DNA from: Blautia sp. MSJ-9
GTDB lineage: Bacteria; Bacillota; Clostridia; Lachnospirales; Lachnospiraceae
NCBI RefSeq assembly: GCF_018919065.1
Contig: NZ_JAHLQG010000036.1
Span: 1-64,000 of the forward strand
Direction: 5' to 3'
DNA length: 64,000 nt
Shown: piece by piece, positions 7,485 through 17,365 of the stretch
How positions within the stretch are numbered: position 1 is the stretch's first letter
Layout of the letters: every line of letters begins with the position of its first letter
Notes under the pieces: model-generated
The model's input: only the letters and a program-made list of their open reading frames with translations
Databases searched by the model: none
Told to the model about the DNA's origin: nothing
Translations under genes and position numbers: made by a program

Positions 7485-7978
7485 ATAATAATTTTTTAGA
7501 TATGGACCGTGTCAATCAGATCTGGAGGCACCCGGTTTATCAGGAACACTATAAAAAAATACAGGAACTTGAGAGTGAACGGAGCTTCTGCCGTCATACT
7601 CCTGAACATTTTCTGGATGTTGCACGGCTGATGTACATTTATGCACTAGAGGAACATCTGGAGCTGCCTAAAGAGCTTATCTATGCAGCAGCACTTCTTC
7701 ATGATATCGGACGTGCACAGCAATATCAGTACAACATTCCCCATGATATTGCAGGAGTAGAAATCGCACGGGAAATTCTGACAGATCTGCACTTTACAGA
7801 ACAGGAAAAAGAACTGATTCTGTCTTCCATTGGACATCACCGAAAAGGAGATTCCTGCAGTACGCTGGCAGCACTTCTTTATAAAGCGGATAAGCAGTCC
7901 AGAAATTGTTTTTTATGTTCCGCTGCTTCTGAATGCTATTGGTCTGATGATAAAAAAAATATGAAAATTGAATACTGA
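7481..7978 (+). CDS. HD-domain phosphohydrolase of the folate operon
   Basis: A 165-aa HD-superfamily protein. Metal-binding residues are seen in [15 protein letters not shown] (His), [13 protein letters not shown] (the HD pair) and GHHRKGD. The start overlaps the folE stop (ATGA), implying tight translational coupling. The folate pathway needs removal of phosphates from dihydroneopterin triphosphate, and no Nudix (FolQ) gene is present here. I infer that this protein could supply that step, but the sequence alone does not prove it. An HD protein in general nucleotide clean-up is the alternative. Confidence 0.8.
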   Translation: MNNNFLDMDRVNQIWRHPVYQEHYKKIQELESERSFCRHTPEHFLDVARLMYIYALEEHLELPKELIYAAALLHDIGRAQQYQYNIPHDIAGVEIAREILTDLHFTEQEKELILSSIGHHRKGDSCSTLAALLYKADKQSRNCFLCSAASECYWSDDKKNMKIEY

Positions 7979-8017
7979 TTTTCTTCATAAGCACAAAAGA
8001 AAGGATGGGCTCTGCTC

Positions 8018-8827
8018 ATGAAAATTGGAAACCGTTTTTTTGATACTAAGAATCATACTTACATAATGGGAATTCTAAATGTTACCCCTGATTCCTTTTC
8101 AGACGGCGGCAAATGGAATCATATAGATGAAGCTTTGAAACATACAGAGGCAATGATTGCTGATGGTGCAGATATTATTGATATCGGAGGCGAATCTACA
8201 CGTCCCGGCCATACACCTGTCAGTGCTGATGAGGAAGCACAGAGAGTTCTTCCTGTTATTGAAGCGGTCAAAAAACATTTTGACATTCCTGTTTCTGTAG
8301 ATACTTTTAAGAGCAGTGTTGCTGAAAGTTCTATTCAGGCAGGAGCTGACCTGGTTAACGATATCTGGGGATTAAAATATGATCCGAAAATGGCAGCTGT
8401 GATCGCAAAATATGATGTGGCCTGTTGTCTGATGCACAACAAATCTAATACAGAATATCAAAACTTTCTCATTGATATGCTCGCCGAAACACAGGAATGT
8501 GTCAATCTTGCAAGACAGGCTGGCATTAAAGATGAAAAAATCATGCTTGATTCGGGAATTGGTTTTGGAAAAACATTTGAAATGAATCTGGAAGCAATGA
8601 ATCACCTGGAGCTTTTTCAGAATCTGGGATTTCCGGTTCTCCTTGGTACATCCCGCAAATCCATGATCGGACTGGCACTGGATCTTCCTGTAGATCAGCG
8701 CATGGAGGGGACTTTGGCTACCAGTGTAATTGGCGTAATGAAGGGATGCTCTTTTGTTCGTGTCCACGATGTTAAAGAAAACAAGCGTGTGATCCAGATG
8801 ACAGAAGCAATCCTGGGACGCAGATAA
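8018..8827 (+). CDS. folP: Dihydropteroate synthase
   Basis: Joins p-aminobenzoate to 6-hydroxymethyl-dihydropterin pyrophosphate; the sulfonamide target. The 269-aa TIM barrel shows MGILNVTPDSFSDGGKW at the N-terminus (Asn for metal/pyrophosphate binding), DIGGESTRPGHTPVS, VSVDTFKSSVA, LVNDIWG and LLGTSRKSMIG (substrate lysine). Length is normal. It lies 39 bp after the HD gene with an AAAGAAAGGA site well upstream of the ATG. Confidence 0.97.
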   Translation: MKIGNRFFDTKNHTYIMGILNVTPDSFSDGGKWNHIDEALKHTEAMIADGADIIDIGGESTRPGHTPVSADEEAQRVLPVIEAVKKHFDIPVSVDTFKSSVAESSIQAGADLVNDIWGLKYDPKMAAVIAKYDVACCLMHNKSNTEYQNFLIDMLAETQECVNLARQAGIKDEKIMLDSGIGFGKTFEMNLEAMNHLELFQNLGFPVLLGTSRKSMIGLALDLPVDQRMEGTLATSVIGVMKGCSFVRVHDVKENKRVIQMTEAILGRR

Positions 8828-8884
8828 ATTACTGGCACAAAACAGATGGTAAATATAAATAACATACAGAAAGGATTTGCTGTT

Positions 8885-9736
8885 ATGGATGAGACCAGAT
8901 TAGATAAAATAGAAATTAAAGAGCTGGAGGTTTTTGCAAACCATGGTGTATATCCCGAGGAAAATGTTCTGGGACAGAAATTTGTTATTTCTGCCACTCT
9001 TTTTACCAGGACACGTCTGGCGGGATTAACCGATGAGTTGTCTGCCTCCATAAACTATGGCGAAGTCAGCCATATGATCACTGATTTCACCAGAAAACAT
9101 ACTTATAAACTTCTGGAATCTCTTGCAGAGAATCTTGCAGAAATGCTTCTTTGCTCTCTTTCCGGACTTGAAAAAATCACTCTGAAGATCGAAAAGCCGT
9201 GGGCACCGGTTGGTCTTCCTCTGAAAACCGTATCTGTGGAAATTACACGGAAATGGCATACTGCTTATATTGCTTTTGGCTCTAATATGGGTGATAAAAA
9301 GATGTATATAGATAATGGGATCCGTGGTCTGGCAGAGACAAAAGGATGCCGTATAGAGGCAATTTCCGATTATCTTATCACAGAACCTTACGGAGTTACT
9401 GATCAGGATGAATTTTTAAATGGAGTTCTGAAAATGCGGACACTTCTTACTCCTGGAGAATTGCTTGTGCGACTGCATCAGTTAGAACAGGCGGCAAACA
9501 GGGAACGTATCATTCACTGGGGACCAAGGACACTGGATTTGGATATCCTGTTTTATGATCAGGAAATTATTGATATGCCAGATCTTCATATTCCTCATAT
9601 TGATCTGCACAACCGCGATTTCGTTCTTGTACCAATGAATCAGATTGCTCCGTATCTGCGACATCCTGTGTTAAATCAGACCATTTCGCAGCTTCTGGAC
9701 AGCCTTCTGAACAAATCTGAAAATACTGCAAAATAA
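8885..9736 (+). CDS. folBK: Dihydroneopterin aldolase / HPPK fusion (FolB-FolK)
   Basis: A 283-aa bifunctional enzyme. Residues 1-120 are dihydroneopterin aldolase (ELEVFANHGVYPEENVLGQ, with the catalytic Lys in KIEKPWAP). Residues about 124-283 are hydroxymethyl-dihydropterin pyrophosphokinase (AYIAFGSNMGDK, and HWGPRTLDLDILFYD with Mg-binding Asps). It makes the pterin substrate for FolP. ATG 8885 was preferred to 8846 because GAAAGGA (8869-8875) stands at good distance. Fusion of these two domains is common in Firmicutes. Last gene of the operon. Confidence 0.95.
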   Translation: MDETRLDKIEIKELEVFANHGVYPEENVLGQKFVISATLFTRTRLAGLTDELSASINYGEVSHMITDFTRKHTYKLLESLAENLAEMLLCSLSGLEKITLKIEKPWAPVGLPLKTVSVEITRKWHTAYIAFGSNMGDKKMYIDNGIRGLAETKGCRIEAISDYLITEPYGVTDQDEFLNGVLKMRTLLTPGELLVRLHQLEQAANRERIIHWGPRTLDLDILFYDQEIIDMPDLHIPHIDLHNRDFVLVPMNQIAPYLRHPVLNQTISQLLDSLLNKSENTAK

Positions 9737-9756
9737 AGTGAACAGTAACCAGTAAC
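9737..9756. repeat. Half copy of palindromic repeat family B
   Basis: AGTGAACAGTAACCAGTAAC: the GTGAACAGTAAC arm of family B directly followed by a CAGTAAC echo. It lies just after folBK. Confidence 0.5.
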
Positions 9757-9789
9757 GATATTTTTCTGAATGTTCCATTGATATTTACT

Positions 9790-9818
9790 TTGCCATTTTC
9801 TATAAACAGTGCTATGAT
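9790..9818 (+). promoter_or_regulatory. Promoter of the cupin gene
   Basis: TTGCCA (9790-9795), 17-bp spacer, TATGAT (9813-9818): a good sigma-70-type promoter 55 bp before the cupin start. Confidence 0.6.
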
Positions 9819-9872
9819 ATATTCAATGGAAATTCTATAAAAGAGAAAACATCTACAGGAGGGCAAAAAATT

Positions 9873-10199
9873 ATGAAAATCAGACGCGAAGAACACATGG
9901 CAGGTGGAAATGGTCACGTAATCATCAAAGAAATCCTTGATGCAGAACAGTTGAATGGTAAATGTGGACTGTATGCACAGGTAACCCTGGAGCCGGGATG
10001 TTCACTGGGATATCATGAACATCATGGAGAAAGTGAAACCTACTATATTTTACAGGGACAGGGTGAATACAATGACAACGGTACCTATCGTCCGGTAAAA
10101 GCAGGAGATATTACATTCACACCGGACAATCATGGACATGCACTTGCAAATACAGGAAATACAGATCTGGTTTTTATGGCTCTGATCATTAAAGACTGA
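9873..10199 (+). CDS. Single-domain cupin protein
   Basis: A 108-aa small cupin. The two conserved cupin motifs are present: GYHEHHGESETYYILQGQGEY (motif 1; His, His, Glu metal ligands) and a second with NHGHALANTGN. Such proteins bind a metal and often act as isomerases or ligand sensors; the substrate cannot be inferred. It has its own promoter and terminator, so it is monocistronic. RBS AGGAGG at about 9857-9862. Confidence 0.85.
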   Translation: MKIRREEHMAGGNGHVIIKEILDAEQLNGKCGLYAQVTLEPGCSLGYHEHHGESETYYILQGQGEYNDNGTYRPVKAGDITFTPDNHGHALANTGNTDLVFMALIIKD

Positions 10200-10200
10200 T

Positions 10201-10252
10201 ATAAAAACAGCAGCACATATTTCTTATGGAAATAATGACTGCTGTTTTTATT
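10201..10252 (+). terminator. Terminator after the cupin gene
   Basis: ATAAAAACAGCAG (10201-10213) pairs with CTGCTGTTTTTAT (10239-10251), ending in a T-run. Confidence 0.75.
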
Positions 10253-10304
10253 ACCAGGACAGACTGATTATAATAAAAAACAGTATAAATCAGGTAGCAT
10301 TTTA

Positions 10305-10465
10305 GCCGAATCAAGTAAGTCCCCTGCTTCAATTGCGAAAAGTAATAAGCAGTGGGTGGGGACTTGCTTGTATCAGGAGGAGTGCAAGCTCCTTCTGATA
10401 AACTGCGAAGCAGTTATTCGATTATGAGCAAGTAGCGAAGCGGATTGCGAATATCCGCTTGATTA
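10305..10465. repeat. Composite copy of intergenic repeat family A
   Basis: The longest copy in the window. It begins with CCGAATCAAGTAAGTCCCCT, contains CAATTGCGAAAAGTAATAAGC, then AAACTGCGAAGCAGTTATTCG (the self-complementary ACTGCGAAGCAGT) and GTAGCGAAGCGGATTGCGAA, and ends TATCCGCTTGATT. GCGGAT and ATCCGC can pair. Similar blocks occur at 28332, 29011, 41147 and 63134. Confidence 0.7.
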
Positions 10466-10489
10466 ATCATTCAAATGGAGAATCAAACT

Positions 10490-11758
10490 ATGTACAGAAA
10501 AACAGCAAAGAAGTTACTGAAATTCATAGAGAAAAGCCCCACTGCATTTCAGGCAGTGACGGAGATGACCAAAAGGCTTGACAAAGAAGGCTTTGAAGAA
10601 TTGAAAGAGGAGGATCATTGGAAGCTTAAAAAAGGCGGAAATTATTATGTGACCAGAAATCATTCTGCGATCATAGCTTTTTCCATTCCGCAGAAGCCTG
10701 TGTGGAAGTTTCATATTATGGCAAGCCACAGTGATTCCCCTTCCCTTAAGATCAAGGAGAATCCTGAGATAGAGGTGGAGAATGCTTATATCAAACTGAA
10801 TGTAGAGCGTTACGGTGGAATGATTCTGTCTCCATGGTTTGACAGACCTCTGTCAGTGGCAGGAAGGCTGATCGTCCGTCAGGATGGAAAAATCAGAGAG
10901 AAGATGGTGACTGTGGACAGAGATCTGCTGGTCATCCCCAATCTTGCCATTCATATGAACAGGGAAGTAAATGACGGATATAAATATAATGTGCAGAAGG
11001 ATATGCTGCCTCTTTTCAGCGATAAGGAAGGAAAGGGCAGATTTATGGAAAATGTGGCTGAGGCCGCAGAAGTAAAGACAGAAGATATTCTGGGACATGA
11101 TCTGTTTCTTTATGACAGAACTCCGGGTACTCTGTGGGGAGTAAATGAGGAATTTATCTCTGCACCCAGACTGGATGATCTGCAGTGTGCATTCTCTTCT
11201 ATGGAGGGATTCCTGCAGGGAAATCGTGAAGAAAGCATTTCTGTACATTGTGTGCTGGATAATGAAGAAGTGGGAAGCAGTACAAGACAGGGGGCTGCCT
11301 CCACATTCCTTAAGGATACTCTGATGCGGATCAATATGGGACTGGGACGCACTCAGGAGGAATATTATATGGCACTTGCAGACAGTTTTATGATTTCTGC
11401 AGATAATGCCCATGCTCTCCATCCAAACTATACGGATAAGACAGATCCGGTAAACCGTCCGGTGCTGAACGGGGGAATCGTGATCAAGTACAATGCAAAC
11501 CAGAAATATTGTACAGACGGAGTGTCCGCTGCAATTTTCAAGGATATCTGTGACAGGGCAAAGGTGCCGTACCAGACCTTTGTGAACCGTTCGGATATGG
11601 CAGGCGGATCCACGCTGGGAAATATTTCCAATACCCAGGTTCCTGTGAAAACAGTGGATATCGGTCTGGCACAGCTTGCCATGCACTCTGTATATGAAAC
11701 AACAGGTGCGAAAGATACAGAGAGCCTGGTTAAGGCAGCGACAGTATTTTTTGCATAG
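10490..11758 (+). CDS. M18-family aminopeptidase
   Basis: A cytoplasmic di-zinc aminopeptidase (422 aa from ATG 10490) of the aspartyl-aminopeptidase family, releasing N-terminal residues, often acidic. Metal and catalytic motifs: MASHSDSPSLKIK, SAPRLDDLQCAFS, DNEEVGSSTRQGA, SADNAHALHPNY, and the last His in AMHSVYETTGA. An in-frame ATG at 10475 has no ribosome site; GGAG at 10477-10480 fits 10490 better. Length is normal for the family. Confidence 0.93.
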   Translation: MYRKTAKKLLKFIEKSPTAFQAVTEMTKRLDKEGFEELKEEDHWKLKKGGNYYVTRNHSAIIAFSIPQKPVWKFHIMASHSDSPSLKIKENPEIEVENAYIKLNVERYGGMILSPWFDRPLSVAGRLIVRQDGKIREKMVTVDRDLLVIPNLAIHMNREVNDGYKYNVQKDMLPLFSDKEGKGRFMENVAEAAEVKTEDILGHDLFLYDRTPGTLWGVNEEFISAPRLDDLQCAFSSMEGFLQGNREESISVHCVLDNEEVGSSTRQGAASTFLKDTLMRINMGLGRTQEEYYMALADSFMISADNAHALHPNYTDKTDPVNRPVLNGGIVIKYNANQKYCTDGVSAAIFKDICDRAKVPYQTFVNRSDMAGGSTLGNISNTQVPVKTVDIGLAQLAMHSVYETTGAKDTESLVKAATVFFA

Positions 11759-11811
11759 CTTGTCGGCACACTGGCAGATAAACGTAAATATAAAAATCAG
11801 GAGATAAGAAA

Positions 11812-12621
11812 GTGAACAGAAAAGCAGTGTTTTTTGATGCAGACGGAACACTCTGCGATATGGAAAAGGGTGTACCCCAGAGCACAAAGGAGGCATTGAA
11901 GAAATTAAGAGAAAACGGTCATGACGCATGGCTTTGCACAGGCAGGAGCAGGGCCTTTGTTTCCCGGTATCTGGAAGAGCTTCCGTTTACCGGTATGATC
12001 AGTGCCTGCGGGGCTACCATTGAAAAAGATGGAGAACGTCTTTTTAATAAAGAGATGCCCCCGGAAGTTGCAAAAAAATCAGTGGAAATCCTGCGCAGAT
12101 ATGGTCTGGTCCCGGTTATGGAAGGTGCAGATTTCATGTATTATGATAAGGATGAATATAATACAGATGTGAACTGGTATACGGATCTGATCACAGAATC
12201 TTTAGGACCTAAATGGCGTCCCATCAGGGGAAATGAAGACTGTATGCGCATTAATAAGATCAGTGCAAAGATGATAAAAGGCTGTGATGCAGAAGCTGCC
12301 TGCAGGGAACTGAGTGAGTATTATGACATTATCCGTCATGAGAGTGGTTCAGGGATTGCAGGAACCACCATTGAACTTGTCCCAAAGGGCTTTAACAAGG
12401 CAGTGGGGATCTCGGCAGTGTGCAGACTCTTTGATATTCCATGGGAGGACACGATCGTGTTTGGAGACAGCAATAATGATCTCGCCATGTTTGAATATGC
12501 GGCAGTGAAGGTTGCCATGGGAAATGGTTCGGAGAAAATAAAAGCTCTGGCTGATCATATTACACAGGATATGTTCCATTATGGAATCAGAAACGGACTG
12601 GAATATCTGAAGCTGATATAA
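11812..12621 (+). CDS. Cof-type HAD hydrolase
   Basis: A 269-aa haloacid-dehalogenase phosphatase of the Cof/type IIB group; sugar phosphates or flavin nucleotides are usual substrates. Motif I is FFDADGTLCD (nucleophile Asp), motif II LCTGRS, motif III Lys in GFNKAVGISAV, and motif IV VFGDSNNDLAM. The start is GTG behind AGGAG at about 11799. It lies 53 bp after the aminopeptidase and may be co-transcribed with it. Confidence 0.9.
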   Translation: MNRKAVFFDADGTLCDMEKGVPQSTKEALKKLRENGHDAWLCTGRSRAFVSRYLEELPFTGMISACGATIEKDGERLFNKEMPPEVAKKSVEILRRYGLVPVMEGADFMYYDKDEYNTDVNWYTDLITESLGPKWRPIRGNEDCMRINKISAKMIKGCDAEAACRELSEYYDIIRHESGSGIAGTTIELVPKGFNKAVGISAVCRLFDIPWEDTIVFGDSNNDLAMFEYAAVKVAMGNGSEKIKALADHITQDMFHYGIRNGLEYLKLI

Positions 12622-12625
12622 ACAT

Positions 12626-12659
12626 AAAAAGCCTGGGCTCAGATCAGTCCCAGGCTTTT
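12626..12659. terminator. Bidirectional terminator between convergent genes
   Basis: AAAAGCCTGGG (12627-12637) pairs with CCCAGGCTTTT (12649-12659). It serves the HAD gene on the plus strand; the last codons of the minus-strand permease lie inside the stem. Confidence 0.8.
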
Positions 12660-13583
12660 GCATATATAGAGCCAGATTGTCATGGTAAAGGAGCTTAACA
12701 GAGTGGTAGTCATAACCACACCGGAAGTAAAATCGCCGTCATAATCCATGTTTTTGGCCATGATATAACAGCTTACAGTAGTGGCAGAGCCAAGCATGAT
12801 AATGATTGCAACCAGCATATCATGGGAAAATCCCAGAAGCACAGCCAGTGGAAGAAATACAGCTTCATATCCCACAAGCTTCAGAAAGCTACATGCGATC
12901 AGTGGTTTCGGCCTTGCGAATGCCTTGCCGAATTTCAGTGCGCCACCCATGGCCATCAGCCCAAGAGGAGTCGCTGTTTTTCCGAGATTATCTACGGCAG
13001 TATTCAGAATTGTTGGCATTGGCAGATGAAGCAGCGACCATACCATACCTGTCAGGATACCAAGGATAATAGGGTTCGTGGCGATTCCTTTCAGGGTTCG
13101 GATAAGCTTTGCGGTATCAAGTTTACCGCCGCCGGGAGCGAACAGTGACAGTGTTATAACTGCCATCACATTATAAAGAGGCACACTTCCGATGATCATA
13201 AGCGGTGCCATTCCTGCGTTTCCGTAAAGATTCTGGATAATTGCAATTCCAAGGATCGCAGCGCTGCTCCGGTAAGAAGCCTGGATAAATTCGCCCTGGA
13301 TATTTCGCGGTTTCAGCAGATAGGAAAGTCCTGTGGAAATTCCGATACTGATCAGTGTGACAAAGAAGCAGAACAATACAAATTTCGTATTCCACACACT
13401 GTAGAAATCTGACTTTGCAATATCAAGAAACAAAAGCGCAGGCAGAGCTGCATTAAATACGAACTTATTCAGACGGCTGACAAAGGTGTCATCAAAGAGT
13501 CCGATCTTCCGAAAAAAGAGCCCGAGCATCAGGGTGAGAAAAATCGGGATTGTAGCATTAAGACAGAAAATAAGATTTTCCAT
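12639..13583 (-). CDS. AEC-family permease (auxin efflux carrier type)
   Basis: A 314-aa integral membrane protein of the AEC family, which exports or takes up organic anions such as malate. About ten hydrophobic helices are visible in two halves; typical stretches are IPIFLTLMLGLFFRKIGL at the N-terminus and PATVVSCYIMAKNMD-like sequence (here SATTVSCYIMAKNMDYDGD) near the end. ATG at 13583 (MENLIFCLN) was chosen because AAAGGA is 9 bases upstream. The substrate is unknown. It stands alone between convergent and divergent neighbours. Confidence 0.88.
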   Translation of the reverse strand: MENLIFCLNATIPIFLTLMLGLFFRKIGLFDDTFVSRLNKFVFNAALPALLFLDIAKSDFYSVWNTKFVLFCFFVTLISIGISTGLSYLLKPRNIQGEFIQASYRSSAAILGIAIIQNLYGNAGMAPLMIIGSVPLYNVMAVITLSLFAPGGGKLDTAKLIRTLKGIATNPIILGILTGMVWSLLHLPMPTILNTAVDNLGKTATPLGLMAMGGALKFGKAFARPKPLIACSFLKLVGYEAVFLPLAVLLGFSHDMLVAIIIMLGSATTVSCYIMAKNMDYDGDFTSGVVMTTTLLSSFTMTIWLYICKSLGLI

Positions 13584-13767
13584 TTTCATAAATCCTTTCA
13601 AAAAAATGATTTCTGTACAAAAAGTACGGTTCATAAGGTGACTGCTATATCACAATAACACCATGATTATAAACGTTTGACAGGAATTGTCAAATTTCGA
13701 TTTCTGTGTTATTCTGAAAAAAATGGTTGCTGTTCAGTATGCCTTGCAGATTGCGGGAATGATTTTT

Positions 13768-13800
13768 CAGACACGCTCTAAGAGCAGAGTGAACAGTAAT
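13768..13800. repeat. Family B repeat copy (partial)
   Basis: CAGACACGCTCTAAGAGCAG followed by AGTGAACAGTAAT: the ACGCTCT and GTGAACAGTAA parts of family B, as also seen at 25795-25860. It lies upstream of the tyrosine phosphatase. Confidence 0.5.
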
Positions 13801-13828
13801 AAAATTGCAGACAGTGGAGTGGTGGATC

Positions 13829-14881
13829 ATGAAGTATGGAAAGATAAGAATAGAAGATGGATTTCTGGTTTTTACCAGACATATGATGATAAACAATCTT
13901 CCATGTAAAGACATTGTATGGGCATATATGCGAAAAGAGGGAGCAGATGAAGGTGATGACAGACAGCTGAGTGTAAATTATCTTGTAATTGTTACCAGAC
14001 GTAAGAAGAGATACAAGTTCGATATGACAGAAAAAGAGATTCATGAGTGTATCCGCATTCTTAAGATATTAAACCCGGATATGGCAACAGGTTTCCCGAA
14101 GGGCGGCAGGATATCTCTTCATAGTCTGCCGAATACCAGAGATCTGGGTGCGATCGTTACAGCTGATGACAGACACATCCTGCCGAGGAGGCTTCTGAGA
14201 AGCGGGGAACTTTATCACATTTCAGAGAGCGATAAGAACAGACTCAGAGAAGAATACAATCTGAAGACGGTGATCGACCTGCGTTCGGCAGAAGAGAGAA
14301 AATGTAAACCGGATACTATTATAGCAGAAGTAGAATACTACCATGTACCGGTTGTGGATGAGGATGTGCAGGTTATCAGCAACAGAGAACAGTTTGTGAA
14401 AATGCTTGCAGGACTTCCGGATGATATGGAAGAATATATGATCAGACAGTACAGGAATTTATGCATGGATCAGCTGGTGTTGAAACAGTATGCGAAGTTT
14501 ATCGATATTCTTTTCAGGCAGGAAAAAGGTGCTGTTTTGTGGCATTGCGGAACTGGAAAGGACCGTACAGGGATCGGGACTGCTTTTTTGCTCAGTCTGC
14601 TGGGGGTGGAGGAAGATGTGATATATGAAGACTATCTGCGCACAAACCGTTATATGGAGCCCAAACTGGTATATATGCAGAGACTTGTACAGACCTGGCC
14701 GGAGGCAGATGAGAAAATGACCGAGAAGCTTCCAATTATATATAATGTAAAAGAGGAGTATTTGGCTGCTGTTTTTGAAACAGTGAAAAAGACTTATGGT
14801 TCTATGGAAAAGTTTTTCCAGACCGTATTTTATCTGAAACCGAAAATGATCGAAGAGTTCAGAAATAAATATCTGATATAG
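13829..14881 (+). CDS. Tyrosine/dual-specificity phosphatase with N-terminal PH-like domain
   Basis: A 350-aa protein. Residues about 95-350 match the Y_phosphatase3 type: NTRDLGAIV, RSGELYHIS, VIDLRSAEER, and the P-loop HCGTGKDRTGIG with nucleophile Cys at about 239 (C-x5-R). It removes phosphate from tyrosine or lipid substrates. The first 85 residues form a separate beta-rich, PH-like domain (KIRIEDGFLVFTRHMM ... NYLVIVTRRKKRYKFDMTE, quoted in parts), unusual for this family. ATG 13829 has GGAGTGGTGG upstream. No signal peptide, so probably cytoplasmic. Confidence 0.85.
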   Translation: MKYGKIRIEDGFLVFTRHMMINNLPCKDIVWAYMRKEGADEGDDRQLSVNYLVIVTRRKKRYKFDMTEKEIHECIRILKILNPDMATGFPKGGRISLHSLPNTRDLGAIVTADDRHILPRRLLRSGELYHISESDKNRLREEYNLKTVIDLRSAEERKCKPDTIIAEVEYYHVPVVDEDVQVISNREQFVKMLAGLPDDMEEYMIRQYRNLCMDQLVLKQYAKFIDILFRQEKGAVLWHCGTGKDRTGIGTAFLLSLLGVEEDVIYEDYLRTNRYMEPKLVYMQRLVQTWPEADEKMTEKLPIIYNVKEEYLAAVFETVKKTYGSMEKFFQTVFYLKPKMIEEFRNKYLI

Positions 14882-14918
14882 GCAGTTAATTTGATGTTTT
14901 TACAAAAGTTATCATAGA

Positions 14919-14978
14919 GTTACTGTTCACTGGTAATATCCCGCAAAGCGTGTTGCTGGGAACGAAGTGAACAGTAAC
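14919..14978. repeat. Full copy of palindromic repeat family B
   Basis: A perfect 12-bp inverted repeat, GTTACTGTTCAC (14919-14930) and GTGAACAGTAAC (14967-14978), encloses CGCAAAGCGTGTTGCTGGGA. It lies between the phosphatase and the ilv promoter. Confidence 0.75.
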
Positions 14979-15015
14979 GTCACAGAAAGACATTTGTTTT
15001 TGTGCGAAAAATTTA

Positions 15016-15043
15016 TTGACAAAATCATGATTATTGATATAAT
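15016..15043 (+). promoter_or_regulatory. Promoter of ilvN-ilvC
   Basis: Perfect TTGACA (15016-15021) and TATAAT (15038-15043) boxes with a 16-bp spacer, 66 bp before ilvN. The short leader shows an AACGTG/CACGTT hairpin but no T-box features. Confidence 0.8.
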
Positions 15044-15109
15044 GGTAACCATACGAGCTATTTATTATATTAACGTGGTGAAAATGTACACGTTGAAAGC
15101 AGGTGGGAC

Positions 15110-15607
15110 ATGCAGAAGAGAGTATTATCCCTGTTAGTAGATAATACTGCAGGTGTAACAACCAGAGTATCTGGATTATTCAGCCGCAGAGGCTATAACA
15201 TCGACAGCATTACCGGAGGTGTAACAGCGGACGAGCGTTTTTCCAGAATTACCGTTGTGTGCAGCGGGGATGAACTGATTCTGGAGCAGATCACGAATCA
15301 GCTTGCCAAGCTTGTAGATGTAAGAGATATTAAGATCCTGGAGCCGGACAACAGCGTATGCCATGAATTAATGATGATCAAGGTGGCTGCGAAACCGGAG
15401 CAGAGACAGGGACTCATTTCCATAGCGGATGTTTTCCATGCGAAAGTCGCAGACGTAAGTGTGGATTCCATGATACTGGAGATGACAGGTAACCATAATA
15501 AACTGGAGGCATTTCTTGAGCTGATGGGCGATTACGAGATTCTCGAACTTGCACGTACAGGAATGACCGGTTTATCAAGAGGTTCGCAGGATGTAACCTA
15601 TTTCTGA
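15110..15607 (+). CDS. ilvN: Acetolactate synthase small (regulatory) subunit
   Basis: A 165-aa regulatory subunit of acetohydroxyacid synthase, which activates the large subunit and confers feedback control by valine. The N-terminal ACT domain reads LLVDNTAGVTTRVSGLFSRRG and NIDSITGG; the C-terminal domain contains ELMMIKVAAKPEQR and ILELARTGMTGLSRG. The catalytic subunit gene is not in this window. It is followed 128 bp later by ilvC. Confidence 0.95.
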   Translation: MQKRVLSLLVDNTAGVTTRVSGLFSRRGYNIDSITGGVTADERFSRITVVCSGDELILEQITNQLAKLVDVRDIKILEPDNSVCHELMMIKVAAKPEQRQGLISIADVFHAKVADVSVDSMILEMTGNHNKLEAFLELMGDYEILELARTGMTGLSRGSQDVTYF

Positions 15608-15720
15608 TGAAAGACCGGAAGGCTTTTCGGAACGCAGGAAATTGAAAAATATCTCAGAAACAGTACATATTATAGTTTGCTAGGGGAGCATCCCTTAACG
15701 ATAAATTTTTTTACGATTAG

Positions 15721-16755
<1,035 letters not shown>

Positions 16756-16773
16756 TCTGAATAGGATTAAAAT

Positions 16774-16807
16774 AAAATCCCTCGCCGGATGCGGCGGGGG
16801 ATTTTTT
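16774..16807 (+). terminator. Terminator after ilvC
   Basis: AAATCCCTCGCCG pairs with CGGCGGGGGATTT around a short loop, ending in a T-run (16802-16807). GC-rich and strong. Confidence 0.9.
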
Positions 16808-16837
16808 GAATATGTACATATCTATAATGATGATTAA

Positions 16838-17365
16838 TTACAGTTCAACAATCTGACCCTTTTCAACGTCATATTTGCAGTATTTCCCATTTCCAGAAAT
16901 AAATGGCTGATAGGTATCAGTTCTGTTATCTTTCAGATATACGATACCAGTCGCAATCATTTCGACTAATGAGAAACGTTTGCTGAGACTGGAAATCCAT
17001 TTATATGTTTTGTTCTTTGACGAACTTGCCATGACCATGTTGTAGGAATGACCATGCTCGGCTTCTTCCAGAGAGAAGTATACTTTCTCTGCTTTGTCAG
17101 GAGCGTCAAAAACCTGACTGGTGATGTAGGAAGAGAAATTGGTCTCTACAAATTTACGGAAAGATTTCATGTCGTAAGTAATCTTGGAAACCTCATCTGT
17201 AATCTTATCTCCACGTTCCAGACGTGTTTTGATGATATTTAAGACATCTACAGTCCAGTTGATGAAAGAAATACTTTCGTAATTCATACTTTCCATCAGT
17301 TCTGAGATCAGATTCTTTGACAGAATGTTAGAGCGCACCGCCTCATCGTAAAGTTCTTTGTTCAT
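16838..17365 (-). CDS. Hypothetical protein (175 aa)
   Basis: I do not recognise the family. The protein is soluble-looking, mainly helical in the first 90 residues (SKNLISELMESMNYESISF) and basic in the middle (SSSKNKTYKWISSLSKRFSL), with a beta-like C-terminal region ending in EKGQIVEL. No signal peptide or membrane helix. RBS GAGGGAA stands before the ATG. It is monocistronic and divergent from the Cys-rich gene at 17570. It is the only frame of useful length here and has neighbour-like codon use. Confidence 0.65.
   Translation of the reverse strand: MNKELYDEAVRSNILSKNLISELMESMNYESISFINWTVDVLNIIKTRLERGDKITDEVSKITYDMKSFRKFVETNFSSYITSQVFDAPDKAEKVYFSLEEAEHGHSYNMVMASSSKNKTYKWISSLSKRFSLVEMIATGIVYLKDNRTDTYQPFISGNGKYCKYDVEKGQIVEL

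Noticed and set aside
10853-11929. 358-codon open frame on the minus strand
   Set aside because: It lies opposite the M18 aminopeptidase, is rich in Cys/His/Ile as antisense shadows are, and has no ribosome site.
15044-15109. T-box leader before ilvN
   Set aside because: The leader is only 66 bp, with no T-box sequence and no terminator, so branched-chain amino-acid attenuation is not supported here.
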